NCBI RefSeq assembly: GCF_001411495.1
Contig: NZ_CP012981.1
Coordinates: forward strand, 2,604,001 to 2,668,000
Source: Burkholderia cepacia ATCC 25416
GTDB lineage: Bacteria; Pseudomonadota; Gammaproteobacteria; Burkholderiales; Burkholderiaceae
DNA length: 64,000 bases
Reading direction: 5' to 3'
Part shown: in pieces, positions 1 to 8,690 of the stretch
Position numbering within the stretch: position 1 is the first letter of the stretch
Layout: each line of letters begins with the position of its first letter
The notes under the pieces: model-generated
Databases searched by the model: none
What the model saw: the letters and a program-made list of their open reading frames with translations, nothing else
What the model was told of the DNA's origin: nothing
Made by a program: the position numbers and the translations under genes

Positions 1-1
1 C

Positions 2-40
2 ATCTGCCACTATCCACGCGCACGCAGGGTGCTGTTTTAA
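2..40 (+). CDS. 3' end of preceding phage gene (partial)
   Basis: An open frame enters from the window edge and stops at TAA 38-40, overlapping the portal ATG by one base. Only 12 residues are visible, with the basic end RARRVLF. In lambda-type head modules a gpW-like head-tail joining gene normally lies here, between terminase and portal, so that is the best guess. The piece is too short to identify by itself. Confidence 0.35.
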   Translation: MCHYPRARRVLF

Positions 41-1710
41 TGCCATCTCTCATCGTCGACAGTTCGGGCAGGCCCTTCGGGGACGTGCCGGCGGGCGGTC
101 GTGCGCGTGCCGATAACTCGCCGTCGCCAGGAGCGATCCTGCCGCCGTATTCGAGCTTGTTCCCATACGAAGCCTCGAATATCCAGACGACGGAAATGGG
201 CGATTGGCTGCCCTATATCCGGTCGCCTGATTCCGAGATCAATCAGTTCCGTGATCGCATGGTCGCGCGATCGCGCGATCTCTCTCGGAATGATGGTTGG
301 GCGAATGGCGGGATCACCCGCATTCTGGACAATACCGTCGGCGCGCATCTGCGCCTGTCGGCAAATCCGGATTGGCGTGCGCTCGCGCGCTTCAGCAAGA
401 AGTTCGACGCGACATGGGCCAACGAGATGCGCCAGGCGATCGAGTCGCTCTGGCGAGGTTACTCGGAGGATCTTGGCCGCTACAACGACGTGTCGCGGCA
501 GCTGACAGTTTCGCAGCAGATGCGGCTCGCGCTGCGTCATAAGCTGATCGACGGCGAAGCTCTCTTCGTTTCGTATTGGAAGCCTGAGCGCGTGGGTCGC
601 GGTGGCGCGCAATATGCGACCGCGTTTCAGGTGGTCGATCCGGACCGGCTATCGAATCCGTATCTCGCGGTCGACACGCGATATATGCGTGGTGGCGTCG
701 AGATCGACGACGATGGCGTACCGCTCGCGTATCACATCCGGAAAGCTCAGCCGTATGACACTTACAACACCGTCGAATCGATGGAATGGGAACGTGTCGA
801 GCGTGAGGATGAGGACGGTTGGCGTCGGGTCATCCACGACTATGAGCGTGACCGCGCTGGTCAGCACCGCGGCATCGGTATCTTCACGCCCGTGCTGTCT
901 CACGCCAAGATGCTCGCCCGCTATTACGGCGTCGAGCTCCAAGCGGCGACGGTCGCAACGATCTTCGGTACGTATGTGACCAGTCCATACGATCCGGCCA
1001 TGATCGAAGCAGCGATGGATAGCGAAGGCGAGGAACTCGGTTATTACCAGGAGATCCGGACGGATTGGGCAAAAGATCGGCCCGCAATGCTCAACAATGT
1101 GCGCGTCCCGACGTTGGCGCCTGGTGAGGAAATCAAGCAGGTCGCTGCAGCGCATCCGCACAGTGGCTTTCAAGATTTTGCGCACGAAATGCTGCGCTCG
1201 ATCGCGGCTGCGCTTGGCGTCTCGGCAGAGCAGATCACGCAGGACTGGAGCAAAACCAACTATTCGAGCGCGCGCGCAGCGTTGCTCGAGAGCTGGAAGA
1301 CGCTCAGCCGACGAAGCGCTGAATTCAAGATGGGATCGGCTACGCCGCTGTATGCGACCTGGTTGCAAGAAGTGATCGAGCGAGGCGATCTCGACGATGT
1401 CTTGCCGATCGATGCGCCCGATTTCGTCGAGGCACCGACTGCATATGCGCGGTGCGATTGGCTCGGCGTCGCACGCGGCTGGGTGGATCCTGTGAAAGAG
1501 AAGCAGGGCGCGGTACTCGGCATGGATGCGGGCCTGTCTACGCTCAAGCGTGAATGTGCTGAACAAGGGCTCGACTGGGAAGAAGTGATCGCGCAGCGTG
1601 CCGTCGAATTGGCTGCATTCAAGCGACTCGGAATCGCCCCGCCCAGCTGGGCTGGAATCGAGACTGCGGCCGATGCAGCCTCTCCTGAAGAAGAGCCTCA
1701 ACCTCAATGA
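40..1710 (+). CDS. Phage portal protein, lambda gpB-like
   Basis: This 556-residue protein is the size expected for a lambda-family portal (Phage_portal_2). It should form the dodecameric ring at one capsid vertex through which DNA is packaged and to which the tail joins. The conserved segment DWSKTNYSSARAALLESW near residues 402-420 is typical of lambda-type portals, and the C-terminus is acidic and proline-rich. The ATG overlaps the stop of the preceding frame and the stop overlaps the next ATG, so translation is probably coupled. It is the first complete gene of the prophage 1 head operon. Confidence 0.93.
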   Translation: MPSLIVDSSGRPFGDVPAGGRARADNSPSPGAILPPYSSLFPYEASNIQTTEMGDWLPYIRSPDSEINQFRDRMVARSRDLSRNDGWANGGITRILDNTVGAHLRLSANPDWRALARFSKKFDATWANEMRQAIESLWRGYSEDLGRYNDVSRQLTVSQQMRLALRHKLIDGEALFVSYWKPERVGRGGAQYATAFQVVDPDRLSNPYLAVDTRYMRGGVEIDDDGVPLAYHIRKAQPYDTYNTVESMEWERVEREDEDGWRRVIHDYERDRAGQHRGIGIFTPVLSHAKMLARYYGVELQAATVATIFGTYVTSPYDPAMIEAAMDSEGEELGYYQEIRTDWAKDRPAMLNNVRVPTLAPGEEIKQVAAAHPHSGFQDFAHEMLRSIAAALGVSAEQITQDWSKTNYSSARAALLESWKTLSRRSAEFKMGSATPLYATWLQEVIERGDLDDVLPIDAPDFVEAPTAYARCDWLGVARGWVDPVKEKQGAVLGMDAGLSTLKRECAEQGLDWEEVIAQRAVELAAFKRLGIAPPSWAGIETAADAASPEEEPQPQ

Positions 1711-2573
1711 AAAATCTCCCGTTCCTTGCGCAGCGGTTGTTCAATACGCCGCTCGCCATCACTCCCGCGAAAGCGGAAATGGTGATGGCTGCGCTTGCAG
1801 ATCGTTTTGGACTCACGAAGCTGTTTCGAGCGAGCGGTGAATCGTTCGCAATGAGCGAATTCGGATTCGAGGAAGAGGAGTCCGAGCCGGACTACCGCTA
1901 TTACGATGTCGTCGCGGGCGTAGCGATCATTCCGATCACGGGCACACTGGTGCAGAAGTCGGGGTACATGCGTCCGACATGTGGGATGACGGGCTACGAC
2001 GGCATCCGGGCGAATCTGAGCACGGCGCTCGAAGACCCTGCCGTTCGTGCCATCATGCTCGACATCGACAGCGGCGGTGGTGAAGTTGCCGGCTGCTTTG
2101 ATCTTGTCGACGCAATCTACGGTGCGCGAGGCACGAAACCGATCTGGGCTGTTCTTTCGGAGAGCGCTTATTCCGCTGCATATGCAATTGCAAGCGCGGC
2201 GGATCGCATTACTGTGCCGCGTACTGGTGGCACCGGGTCGGTCGGCGTGATCTGCGCGCATGTTGATTTCTCCCAGGCACTCGCCAAAGACGGAGTTACC
2301 GTCACGATGATCCACTACGGAGATCGGAAGGCCGACGGGAATGAATTCAATCCTCTGTCCGACGAAGCCCTGAGCCGGTTCCAAGCGGACGTTGACGCGA
2401 TGGGCGAGCTGTTCGTCAAGACGGTCGCACGCAATCGAAAACTGTCTGCAGCCACAGTTCGTGGCACGCAGGCTGGCACGTTTCTCGGCGCTGATGGCGT
2501 CGAGATCGGCTTCGCCGATGCCGTGATGGCGCCGGACGAGGCATTCCGATCCCTGCTCGCCGAGCTGGGCTGA
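1707..2573 (+). CDS. Prohead protease, S49 (SppA/lambda gpC) family
   Basis: This 288-residue serine peptidase matches the S49 family used as head maturation protease in lambda-like phages. The ClpP-type fold is visible in IMLDIDSGGGEVAGC around residues 113-128. The nucleophile is probably the Ser of SAYSAAYA (about residue 155), and the Lys of GDRKADGNEF (about 208) is the likely general base. It overlaps the portal by ATGA. In lambda the same gene carries an internal scaffold gene; here the scaffold is separate and follows at once. Confidence 0.9.
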   Translation: MKNLPFLAQRLFNTPLAITPAKAEMVMAALADRFGLTKLFRASGESFAMSEFGFEEEESEPDYRYYDVVAGVAIIPITGTLVQKSGYMRPTCGMTGYDGIRANLSTALEDPAVRAIMLDIDSGGGEVAGCFDLVDAIYGARGTKPIWAVLSESAYSAAYAIASAADRITVPRTGGTGSVGVICAHVDFSQALAKDGVTVTMIHYGDRKADGNEFNPLSDEALSRFQADVDAMGELFVKTVARNRKLSAATVRGTQAGTFLGADGVEIGFADAVMAPDEAFRSLLAELG

Positions 2574-2601
2574 CATATCCCAAACCCCAAAAGGTTCATT
2601 T

Positions 2602-3222
2602 ATGAGCATTCGCACCCTTGCGGCGCGCGGGCTTTCGTTCGCCCATCTGGCCGGCCTGTCGTCCCGCGCGGCCCGCGCCGAGAACGAAGACGACGAGCGC
2701 AAGCAGCGCGAAGGTGAATCGGACGACGATTACGCCAAGCGTATGGAGGAGCTCGACGAGAAGGAGGAAGAGGCACGTCGAGCCGAAGAAGAGAAGAAGG
2801 ACGAAGAGTCTCGGCGCGCTGAAGAAGAGCGCAAAGAGGAAGAGGCTCGCGCTCGCGGCGAAGACGATCAGGACAGCGATCTCGAGGCCGACGATGACGA
2901 CGAAGAGATGCGAGGGAAAAGTGCATCCGCCCGCGCGCGTAAGCGTGAACGGGCACGTTGTGCCGCGATCTTCGCATCGCCGGCCGCGGCGCGCAATCCG
3001 GTGCTTGCGGCCAATCTCGCATTCAAAACGAGCATGAAGCGGAGCGAAGCAATCGCAATGCTCAAGGCGACTCCGGCGCCGGCATCGGCTGCGCACCTCA
3101 ATCGGGCCGAGCGCAATCCGAATCTCGGCGCGGACGGTGGTCCGAAGCCGTCGCAGCAGCAAGCCCTGGCAGCGCGCTGGGACGCGAACCTGAAGGCCGC
3201 GAGCGCTCCCCGCCGCCGCTGA
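2602..3222 (+). CDS. Probable capsid scaffold, highly charged coiled coil
   Basis: This 206-residue protein has a short N-terminus, then an uninterrupted Glu/Lys/Arg-rich helical stretch at about residues 33-110, an Ala-rich part and a basic tail ending PRRR. Charged coiled coils of this size between protease and capsid genes act as scaffolds that are removed during head maturation. A short block near residues 135-155 (NPVLAANLAF, SEAIAMLK) resembles the C-terminal part of other phage S49/scaffold proteins, so it may be a split-off scaffold domain. The role is inferred from position and composition. Confidence 0.65.
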   Translation: MSIRTLAARGLSFAHLAGLSSRAARAENEDDERKQREGESDDDYAKRMEELDEKEEEARRAEEEKKDEESRRAEEERKEEEARARGEDDQDSDLEADDDDEEMRGKSASARARKRERARCAAIFASPAAARNPVLAANLAFKTSMKRSEAIAMLKATPAPASAAHLNRAERNPNLGADGGPKPSQQQALAARWDANLKAASAPRRR

Positions 3223-3264
3223 TTCGCGTCATCGATCTTCACCTCTTCCTCAAGGAAATGAAAC

Positions 3265-4197
3265 ATGGGTAACCCCACCTATACGCCGCTCCAGGAAAAC
3301 TGGCACAACGGCGGATTCATCGTATCGCTGGCGAATGGTCACCAGTCGATCGATCAAGGCATTCTGACCGGCGGCGCTAAGGTGCTCGCAGGCACCGTCC
3401 TCGGCCTGGTCACGGCGGCTCTGACGGCAAGCGCCGCCGCGCTCGGCACGAATACGGGCAATGGCACCGTCGGAGCTGTGACGCCACAGGCTGCGCCCGC
3501 GACGATGATCGGCGTCTACAACGTGCTGATGACCAGCGCGACGGCATTTACGGTCACGGCTCCGGACGGCCAGACGGCGACCGGGTCCGTCGGGTCCCCA
3601 TTCAGTGGACTCGGCGTTGGCTTCACGATCACCGCCGGCGGCACGCCGTTTGCCGCGAACGATTCGTTCACGCTCACGACGACGAGCGCGCCCGGAAACC
3701 CGAACATCGCTTCCGCAGCCGGCGCAAGCAACGCCGGCAACGGCACCATCGGTTCGCTGAGCGTTGCCGGGTATGCGGCGAAGGCCGGCGTCTATACGGT
3801 CGAATTCGATGATGCGACCCATTTCATTGTCTCGGATCCCACGGGCGCCGAAGTGGGTCATGGCACGACCGGTGTCGCGTTCAAGGCCGGCGGCCTCTCG
3901 TTCACGATCACGGCCGGTGGCACGGCATTCGGGCCTGGCGACAGTTTCGCGATCACGGTCGCGGCGGGTTCGGGGAAATACAAAGCGTTCGATCCCGCCA
4001 ATGTCGATGGCTCCCAGGTGCCGACCGGCATCCTGTTCGCGACGAAGGACGTCACGACCGTCGACAAGCCGTGTGCGGTCGTCGTGCGGCTCTGTGAAGT
4101 CAACGCATCGGAACTCGTCTGGCCGGCTGGCATGAGTGCCGCAGCGATCGCTGCAGCTCAGGCCCAGCTGAAAGCGCTCGGCATCGTGCCGCGCTAA
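3265..4197 (+). CDS. Head decoration protein, lambda gpD-like, with two inserted repeats
   Basis: The first 50 residues and the last 80 resemble lambda gpD-type decoration proteins, which cap capsid three-fold positions and stabilise the expanded shell. Between them lie two tandem domains of about 85 residues (roughly 56-136 and 148-232). Each begins near GNGT(V/I)G and ends with FTITAGGT.F...DSF. gpD itself is about 110 residues, so the 310-residue length comes from this insertion. The start follows AAGGAAATGAAAC with good Shine-Dalgarno spacing. Tandem hairpins follow the gene. Confidence 0.8.
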   Translation: MGNPTYTPLQENWHNGGFIVSLANGHQSIDQGILTGGAKVLAGTVLGLVTAALTASAAALGTNTGNGTVGAVTPQAAPATMIGVYNVLMTSATAFTVTAPDGQTATGSVGSPFSGLGVGFTITAGGTPFAANDSFTLTTTSAPGNPNIASAAGASNAGNGTIGSLSVAGYAAKAGVYTVEFDDATHFIVSDPTGAEVGHGTTGVAFKAGGLSFTITAGGTAFGPGDSFAITVAAGSGKYKAFDPANVDGSQVPTGILFATKDVTTVDKPCAVVVRLCEVNASELVWPAGMSAAAIAAAQAQLKALGIVPR

Positions 4198-4220
4198 TAG
4201 GGGCGCCCGCCGACCGTCAA

Positions 4221-4243
4221 GCCGCCTACGGGCGGCTTTTTCA
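4221..4243 (+). terminator. Hairpin-T terminator or attenuator after decoration gene
   Basis: The stem GCCGCC-TACG-GGCGGC (4221-4236) is followed by TTTTTCATTTC. It lies inside a co-directional head operon, so it probably reduces rather than abolishes read-through. The same hairpin-TTTTTCATTTC arrangement recurs three more times in this prophage. Confidence 0.75.
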
Positions 4244-4259
4244 TTTCTGCAATTCCGAG

Positions 4260-4288
4260 GCCGCCAGCAAGGCGGCTTTTCTTTTTTT
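4260..4288 (+). terminator. Second hairpin-T element before the capsid gene
   Basis: The stem GCCGCC-AGCAA-GGCGGC (4260-4276) is followed by TTTTCTTTTTTT. It lies 24 bases after the first terminator and directly before the capsid ribosome-binding site. Two strong hairpins in tandem ahead of the most abundant structural gene suggest control of mRNA end stability or attenuation. Confidence 0.75.
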
Positions 4289-4305
4289 CCGAAAAGGAAC
4301 AAGCC

Positions 4306-5370
4306 ATGGCTGGCGAAATCATCGACATTTTCAACGGTGACGCTTTCAGCGCACTGGCCCTCACGCAGGGCGTCCAGCGCAACCCGTACCAACCGGGTGC
4401 GCTGGGGCAGTTGAACATCTTCGACGAAAACCCGATTCGCACGACGGCCGTTTCGGTCGAAGAGCGTACAGGCACGTTGAAGCTCATCGGCTTCAGCGAG
4501 CGCGGCACCGAAGGCACGCAGCGCACGACCGAGCGTCGCAAAATGCGCTACTTCGACGTGCCGCGGCTGATGCACGACGATACGATCCACACGTATGAAA
4601 TCCAGAACATCCGCGAATTTCCGGAAGGCCCGACCGGTCAGATCGTGACCGTGCCGATGCAGCTCGAACGCGAAGTCGCGCGCCGGCTCGCAGGCCCGAC
4701 CGGCCTGCTCGCGAGCGTCGAATACACGAAGGAATATCTGCGCCTGGCAGCGGTGCAGGGCCTCGTGTTGAACCCCGCCGACGGCAGCATTCTGTACAAC
4801 TGGTTCGACGAGTTCCAGATCACCCAGGCGCAGGAAGTCGGCTTCAATCTGAGCGCGGGCACTGCGAACACCCTGCGTCCGCTGATCAACGGCGTCAAAC
4901 GCAATATGGCCCGCAAGGCGCAGGGCGCGTTCACGAACCAGACGCGGATTATGGCGCTCTGCGGCGACGTGTTTTATGACCAGTTCTCGAACCATCCGGA
5001 CGTGATCCGGACGTTCCTGAACTGGGAAGGCGCTCGCGACATCCGCGACGACGCGTTCGGCGACGCGTTCGCATCGTTCGAGTTCGACGGCATCACGTGG
5101 GTCAACTACCGCGGCTCGGACGACAACGTCACGGTCAAGATCCCGGACGACAAGGTCAAGTTCTTCCCGGTGAATGCACCCGGCATCTTCCAAGAGGTGC
5201 TGGCGCCGGGCGAATCGGCCGAGTTCATCAACCAGCCGGGCGCGCCGGTCTACGTGCTGCCGATCATCGATCGCGACCGTCGCATGTGGTGGAAGATGGA
5301 GGTCTACTCCTATCCGCTCTACCTGTGCACGCGTCCGGAGGTTCTCCAGAGCGGCCGTGCGGAGGCGTAA
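4306..5370 (+). CDS. Major capsid protein, lambda gpE family
   Basis: This 354-residue protein belongs to the Phage_cap_E family (HK97 fold) that forms the icosahedral shell. Its length and the conserved N-terminal region (ALTQGVQRNPYQPGALGQL) match the lambda gpE group. AAAAGGAACAAGCC gives a clear Shine-Dalgarno before the ATG. The stop codon directly abuts the ATG of the next gene. Codon use is strongly C/G-ending, as expected for a highly expressed gene. Confidence 0.93.
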   Translation: MAGEIIDIFNGDAFSALALTQGVQRNPYQPGALGQLNIFDENPIRTTAVSVEERTGTLKLIGFSERGTEGTQRTTERRKMRYFDVPRLMHDDTIHTYEIQNIREFPEGPTGQIVTVPMQLEREVARRLAGPTGLLASVEYTKEYLRLAAVQGLVLNPADGSILYNWFDEFQITQAQEVGFNLSAGTANTLRPLINGVKRNMARKAQGAFTNQTRIMALCGDVFYDQFSNHPDVIRTFLNWEGARDIRDDAFGDAFASFEFDGITWVNYRGSDDNVTVKIPDDKVKFFPVNAPGIFQEVLAPGESAEFINQPGAPVYVLPIIDRDRRMWWKMEVYSYPLYLCTRPEVLQSGRAEA

Positions 5371-5703
5371 ATGCCCATCGACTGGAACCGCGTCGTCATC
5401 GGGCCGCTGCACGGTGTTTTCGCTGAACCGGTGACGTACAAGCCGTTCGCTGGCGGATCGTTCTCGATCACTGGCGTATTCGACGATGCATACCTCAAGG
5501 AAGTGATGTTCGAGGATGCATCGTCGGGTGTGACCGAAGTGTCGGCGGTACTGGGTGTGCAGCTTTCGCAGTTTCCATCGCTTCCGGTCCAAAACGACCA
5601 GCTCTCAATCCCCAGCGTCAATAGCACGTACGTAGTTCGGCAGGTTCGCCCGGACTCGCGTGGTGCTGCAAGGCTTCTTCTCAATAAGGTGAGTTCGTCG
5701 TGA
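5371..5703 (+). CDS. Head-tail joining protein, lambda gpFII-like
   Basis: This 110-residue protein has the size and position of the gpFII/Phage_attach family, which completes the head by forming the surface where the tail docks. The beta-rich C-terminal half (LSIPSVNSTYVVRQVRPDSRG) fits this family. The gene starts without a gap after the capsid stop and overlaps the next gene through GTGA. Confidence 0.7.
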   Translation: MPIDWNRVVIGPLHGVFAEPVTYKPFAGGSFSITGVFDDAYLKEVMFEDASSGVTEVSAVLGVQLSQFPSLPVQNDQLSIPSVNSTYVVRQVRPDSRGAARLLLNKVSSS

Positions 5704-6257
5704 CGACATCCGCAGATCTTCGGGCGCTGTTCGTAACGGCGCTCAAGGGTGCGACGGATGCAGGGGACGCAGTTTTCTCGCCGTACGACTGGCCGACGGC
5801 GCCGAACGCGTATCCATCGATCCTCGTGCACGCGCGTAAGGAGCGGAAGGAATCGCTCGGTCGCAACGTACCGCAGTTCAACGTCACGGCGACGCTAGAG
5901 ATCATCGCTCGAACGAAATCGGCAGCGCTTGTCGGCGATGCGGGCTCCGCGGCCGCGCTTGCTGCCGCGGAGAAGCTAAAAGCCCAGATCGAATCAGTGT
6001 TGATCAACAACCCTGCGATCTGGGCAGATCCGGCCGGTGGCCAGCGTATTCAGCAGTTTTCATCCGTCGATTCGGAGCTCACGACGAGCTCGGATGGAGA
6101 GATGCCGATCGCGGAATTGCTGATGACGATCGACGTCGAGTTCTTCCAATCGGCGGATGACTTCTTCCCGATCCCGCTCACGCCGCTGCAAGGCGTTGAC
6201 CTGGTGATCCAGGAGCCGGACGGCACGACGCAGCCTGGCTTGACCATCAACTTCTGA
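5700..6257 (+). CDS. Putative tail terminator/completion protein
   Basis: This 185-residue protein starts at GTG 5700 (GTGA overlap). Its place between the head-tail joiner and the tail sheath block is that of tail terminator or completion proteins such as Mu gp37 or lambda gpU/gpZ, which cap the tail tube. It has a conserved-looking early segment (YPSILVHARKERKESLG) and an acidic C-terminus. No catalytic motif is visible. The assignment rests mainly on gene order. Confidence 0.55.
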   Translation: MTTSADLRALFVTALKGATDAGDAVFSPYDWPTAPNAYPSILVHARKERKESLGRNVPQFNVTATLEIIARTKSAALVGDAGSAAALAAAEKLKAQIESVLINNPAIWADPAGGQRIQQFSSVDSELTTSSDGEMPIAELLMTIDVEFFQSADDFFPIPLTPLQGVDLVIQEPDGTTQPGLTINF

Positions 6258-6268
6258 AGGAGCGACGC

Positions 6269-6466
6269 ATGGTCGTTCAACCTGTTCCGGGTGGGCCGAA
6301 CGTGCTCGATCCGGTGACGAAGCAGTTCATCCCGCCCGAGGGCATCACGGTGGACGACTTCGACCTGTACTGGCATCGACGCATCGCTGATGGCGATGCG
6401 CGAATCGTCGAGCCCCAGGCGCCCGCGGCGGCGAAGGTGGCAAAAATCGAAAAGGGTGATCAATGA
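6269..6466 (+). CDS. DUF2635 family small tail protein
   Basis: This 65-residue protein resembles DUF2635 proteins (Mu gp38 type), which are almost always encoded just upstream of the sheath gene in Mu-like tails. The N-terminal motif VVQPVPGG and the segment YWHRRIADGDA support this. GAAGGAGCG precedes the ATG and the gene overlaps the sheath by ATGA. Its molecular role is not known. Confidence 0.75.
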   Translation: MVVQPVPGGPNVLDPVTKQFIPPEGITVDDFDLYWHRRIADGDARIVEPQAPAAAKVAKIEKGDQ

Positions 6467-7965
6467 CCATCTCGTTTCCGAACGTTCCGCAGAACCTGCG
6501 CGTACCGCTGTTCTATGCGGACATCGATCCCCGCAACGCAAATACCGGTCAGCCGACACTGCGCGCACTGATCATCGGTCAGATGACCAGTGCCGGCTCG
6601 GCGACGCCGAATGTCCCGCTGATCAGCCAGGGTGTGTCCGACGCGAAGGCCGTCGGCGGCCAAGGGTCCATGTTGGCTCTGATGACGGCGGCCTATCGAG
6701 CGCGTGATCAATTCGGCGAGGTCTGGTATCTCCCGCTCGCAGACGACCCAGCTGCGGTAGCGGCAGTCGGCTCGCTCAATTTCACGGCAGCGGCGACTGC
6801 CGCAGGTGTGTTGTCGCTGTATATCGCGGGCACCCGCGTCTCGCTGAACGTATCAACGTCGCAGACGCCCGCGCAACTCGCGACGGCGCTGGCCGCCGCA
6901 GTCAACGCCGTCGGTGACCTCCCGGTTACAGCTGCCGTCGACGGAACGACGACGAGCAAGGTCAATTTCACGGCCAAGAACAAGGGCGCCGGTGGGAACG
7001 ACATCGACCTGCGGCTGAACTACCTCGGCACTGCCGGCGGAGAGGCGACTCCGGCCGGCATGACCGTCGCAATCGTCGCGATGGCTAGTGGAGCGACGAA
7101 TCCGTCGCTCACGGCCGCGCTTGCGAACCTGGGCGACAAGACATTCGACTTCATCGCGCTCCCGTACAACGACACCATGTCGCTGAATGCGATCAAGTCG
7201 TTCCTGAGCACGCAGACGGGCCGGTGGAGCTGGGCGCAACAGCTCTATGGCGGCGCATATGGCGCGTATCGCGGCACGCTCGCGTCGTGCCAAACGTTCG
7301 GCGCGACGCGGAACGATGAGCATGTGTCGATCACAGGCTTCAACGATTCGCCGACGCCGAACTGGATCTGGGCGGCTGACATCACGGCGGCCGTCGCTGT
7401 TTCGGCTCAAGCGGACCCGGCTCAGCCGTTGCAGACCGTCACGCTCGCGACCGCTCTGGCGCCGCCGGTGCAGTCCCGGTTCCAGCTGACGGATCGCAAT
7501 ACGCTGCTGTACACGGGCATCAGCACATTCACGGTGGCGGATGACGGCACCGTCGCGATCGAGAACCTGATCACGACGTACCAGACGAACAGTTTCGGGC
7601 AGCCCGACAACAGCTACCTCGAGGTCGAGACGATGAACACACTGGCGTATGTGCTGCGTCGGCTGAAATCGGTCGTCACGACAAAGTATGCCCGCGTGAA
7701 GCTGGCGGCGAACGGGACGCGGCTCACGGCCGGGAACAACGTCGTCACGCCGAACATGATCCGTGCGGACTTGATCGCCGACTACAAGGCGATGGAGGAA
7801 AGCGGATATGTCCAGGGTAGTGCGCAGTTCGCGCAGGGGCTCATCGTGCAGCAGAACGCCACGAACCCGAATCGCGTCGATGTGCTGTATCCGGCCGTGC
7901 TGATCGATCAGCTCCGGATCTTCGCGCTACTCATGCAGTTCAGCAATCAGGTCGCTGCGGCCTGA
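6463..7965 (+). CDS. Contractile tail sheath protein, Mu gpL-like
   Basis: This 500-residue sheath subunit is the protein whose ring-by-ring contraction drives the tube through the host envelope. The N-terminus (FPNVPQNLRVPLFYADID) and the C-terminal block near VDVLYPAVLIDQLRIFALLMQF match the Mu-like sheath group. A beta-rich inserted domain occupies about residues 105-200. It overlaps DUF2635 by four bases and is followed by a strong hairpin before the tube gene, as in Mu. Confidence 0.92.
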   Translation: MTISFPNVPQNLRVPLFYADIDPRNANTGQPTLRALIIGQMTSAGSATPNVPLISQGVSDAKAVGGQGSMLALMTAAYRARDQFGEVWYLPLADDPAAVAAVGSLNFTAAATAAGVLSLYIAGTRVSLNVSTSQTPAQLATALAAAVNAVGDLPVTAAVDGTTTSKVNFTAKNKGAGGNDIDLRLNYLGTAGGEATPAGMTVAIVAMASGATNPSLTAALANLGDKTFDFIALPYNDTMSLNAIKSFLSTQTGRWSWAQQLYGGAYGAYRGTLASCQTFGATRNDEHVSITGFNDSPTPNWIWAADITAAVAVSAQADPAQPLQTVTLATALAPPVQSRFQLTDRNTLLYTGISTFTVADDGTVAIENLITTYQTNSFGQPDNSYLEVETMNTLAYVLRRLKSVVTTKYARVKLAANGTRLTAGNNVVTPNMIRADLIADYKAMEESGYVQGSAQFAQGLIVQQNATNPNRVDVLYPAVLIDQLRIFALLMQFSNQVAAA

Positions 7966-7985
7966 TCACGGTAGCGATGTCCACG

Positions 7986-8010
7986 AAGGCGCCCTAGGGC
8001 GCCTTTTTTC
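7986..8010 (+). terminator. Perfect 20-bp palindrome with T-run before the tube gene
   Basis: AAGGCGCCCTAGGGCGCCTT (7986-8005) continues into TTTTCATTTC. It has the form of an intrinsic terminator but sits between the sheath and tube genes of one operon, so attenuation or 5'-end protection of the tube mRNA is likely. Confidence 0.75.
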
Positions 8011-8028
8011 ATTTCAGGAGGGCATTCG

Positions 8029-8400
8029 ATGCCTAGCAATCTGCTCGCTGGCACGGCGTCCGTGTCCGTCGACGGCCAGACCTACATGGTGTCGGCGAAC
8101 TTCAAGTACAGCCCGGGCAAGAAGACGCGCGAATCGCTCACGGGCATGGACGGCGTGCATGGCTACAAGGAAAAGTGGCGTGCTCCGTCGATCGCCATGC
8201 AGATGCGCGACTGGGGCGGCTTGACGGTCGAGAACGTCAACAGCATGACGAACGTGACGGTCGTCGCTGAGCTCGCGAACGGCAAGACGATCATCGGCCG
8301 GAACATGTGGTCGGTCGAAGATCAAGAGGTGGACTCCGAAGACGCCGTGTTCGACGTCAAGTTCGAGGGTCCGGAAGTCACCGAAACGACGACGAACTGA
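8029..8400 (+). CDS. Tail tube protein, Mu gpM-like
   Basis: This 123-residue protein is the expected size for the inner tube subunit that stacks inside the sheath. The family pattern is visible in GTASVSVDGQTY near the start, followed by KWRAPSIAMQMRDWGG. A strong Shine-Dalgarno (CAGGAGGGC) and the hairpin just upstream suggest high independent expression. The tail chaperone follows two bases after the stop. Confidence 0.88.
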   Translation: MPSNLLAGTASVSVDGQTYMVSANFKYSPGKKTRESLTGMDGVHGYKEKWRAPSIAMQMRDWGGLTVENVNSMTNVTVVAELANGKTIIGRNMWSVEDQEVDSEDAVFDVKFEGPEVTETTTN

Positions 8401-8402
8401 AC

Positions 8403-8690
8403 ATGAGCGATCACGACAACACTGCGCCGGCCGCGCCCGAGCATCCTGAAACCCTCACTCTCATGCTGCGCAAGCCGATTCAGATGAAGGGTGACTCGGT
8501 CGCATATTCGCATCTCGAGCTGCGTGAGCCGACCGTCGACGAGCTCGATCGTTCGCTGAAAGCCGGCGAAACATCGCTCGCCACCAATGCAGCACTCATC
8601 GCGTTCATCACAGGGATTCCCGTGCAAGCGGTGCGCACGCTCGGGAAGCGCGATTACGAGGAGGCGGTCACGTACCTCCAGGGTTTTTGA
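8403..8690 (+). CDS. Tail assembly chaperone, Mu gp41-like (zero-frame product)
   Basis: This 95-residue protein starts at ATG 8403, two bases after the tube stop. It matches the Mu gp41/P2 gpE-type chaperones that hold the tape measure before tube polymerisation. The conserved core LMLRKPIQMKGDSVAYSHLE and the helix-rich C-terminal half fit. It ends LQGF-stop exactly over the heptamer GGGTTTT, and a longer product made by -1 frameshifting is described separately. Confidence 0.85.
   Translation: MSDHDNTAPAAPEHPETLTLMLRKPIQMKGDSVAYSHLELREPTVDELDRSLKAGETSLATNAALIAFITGIPVQAVRTLGKRDYEEAVTYLQGF

Noticed and set aside
3250..5592. A 780-codon leftward open frame across the decoration and capsid genes
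   Set aside because: High-GC coding DNA often leaves the antisense frame open. The frame is Arg/His-rich without family motifs and lies opposite clear phage structural genes.
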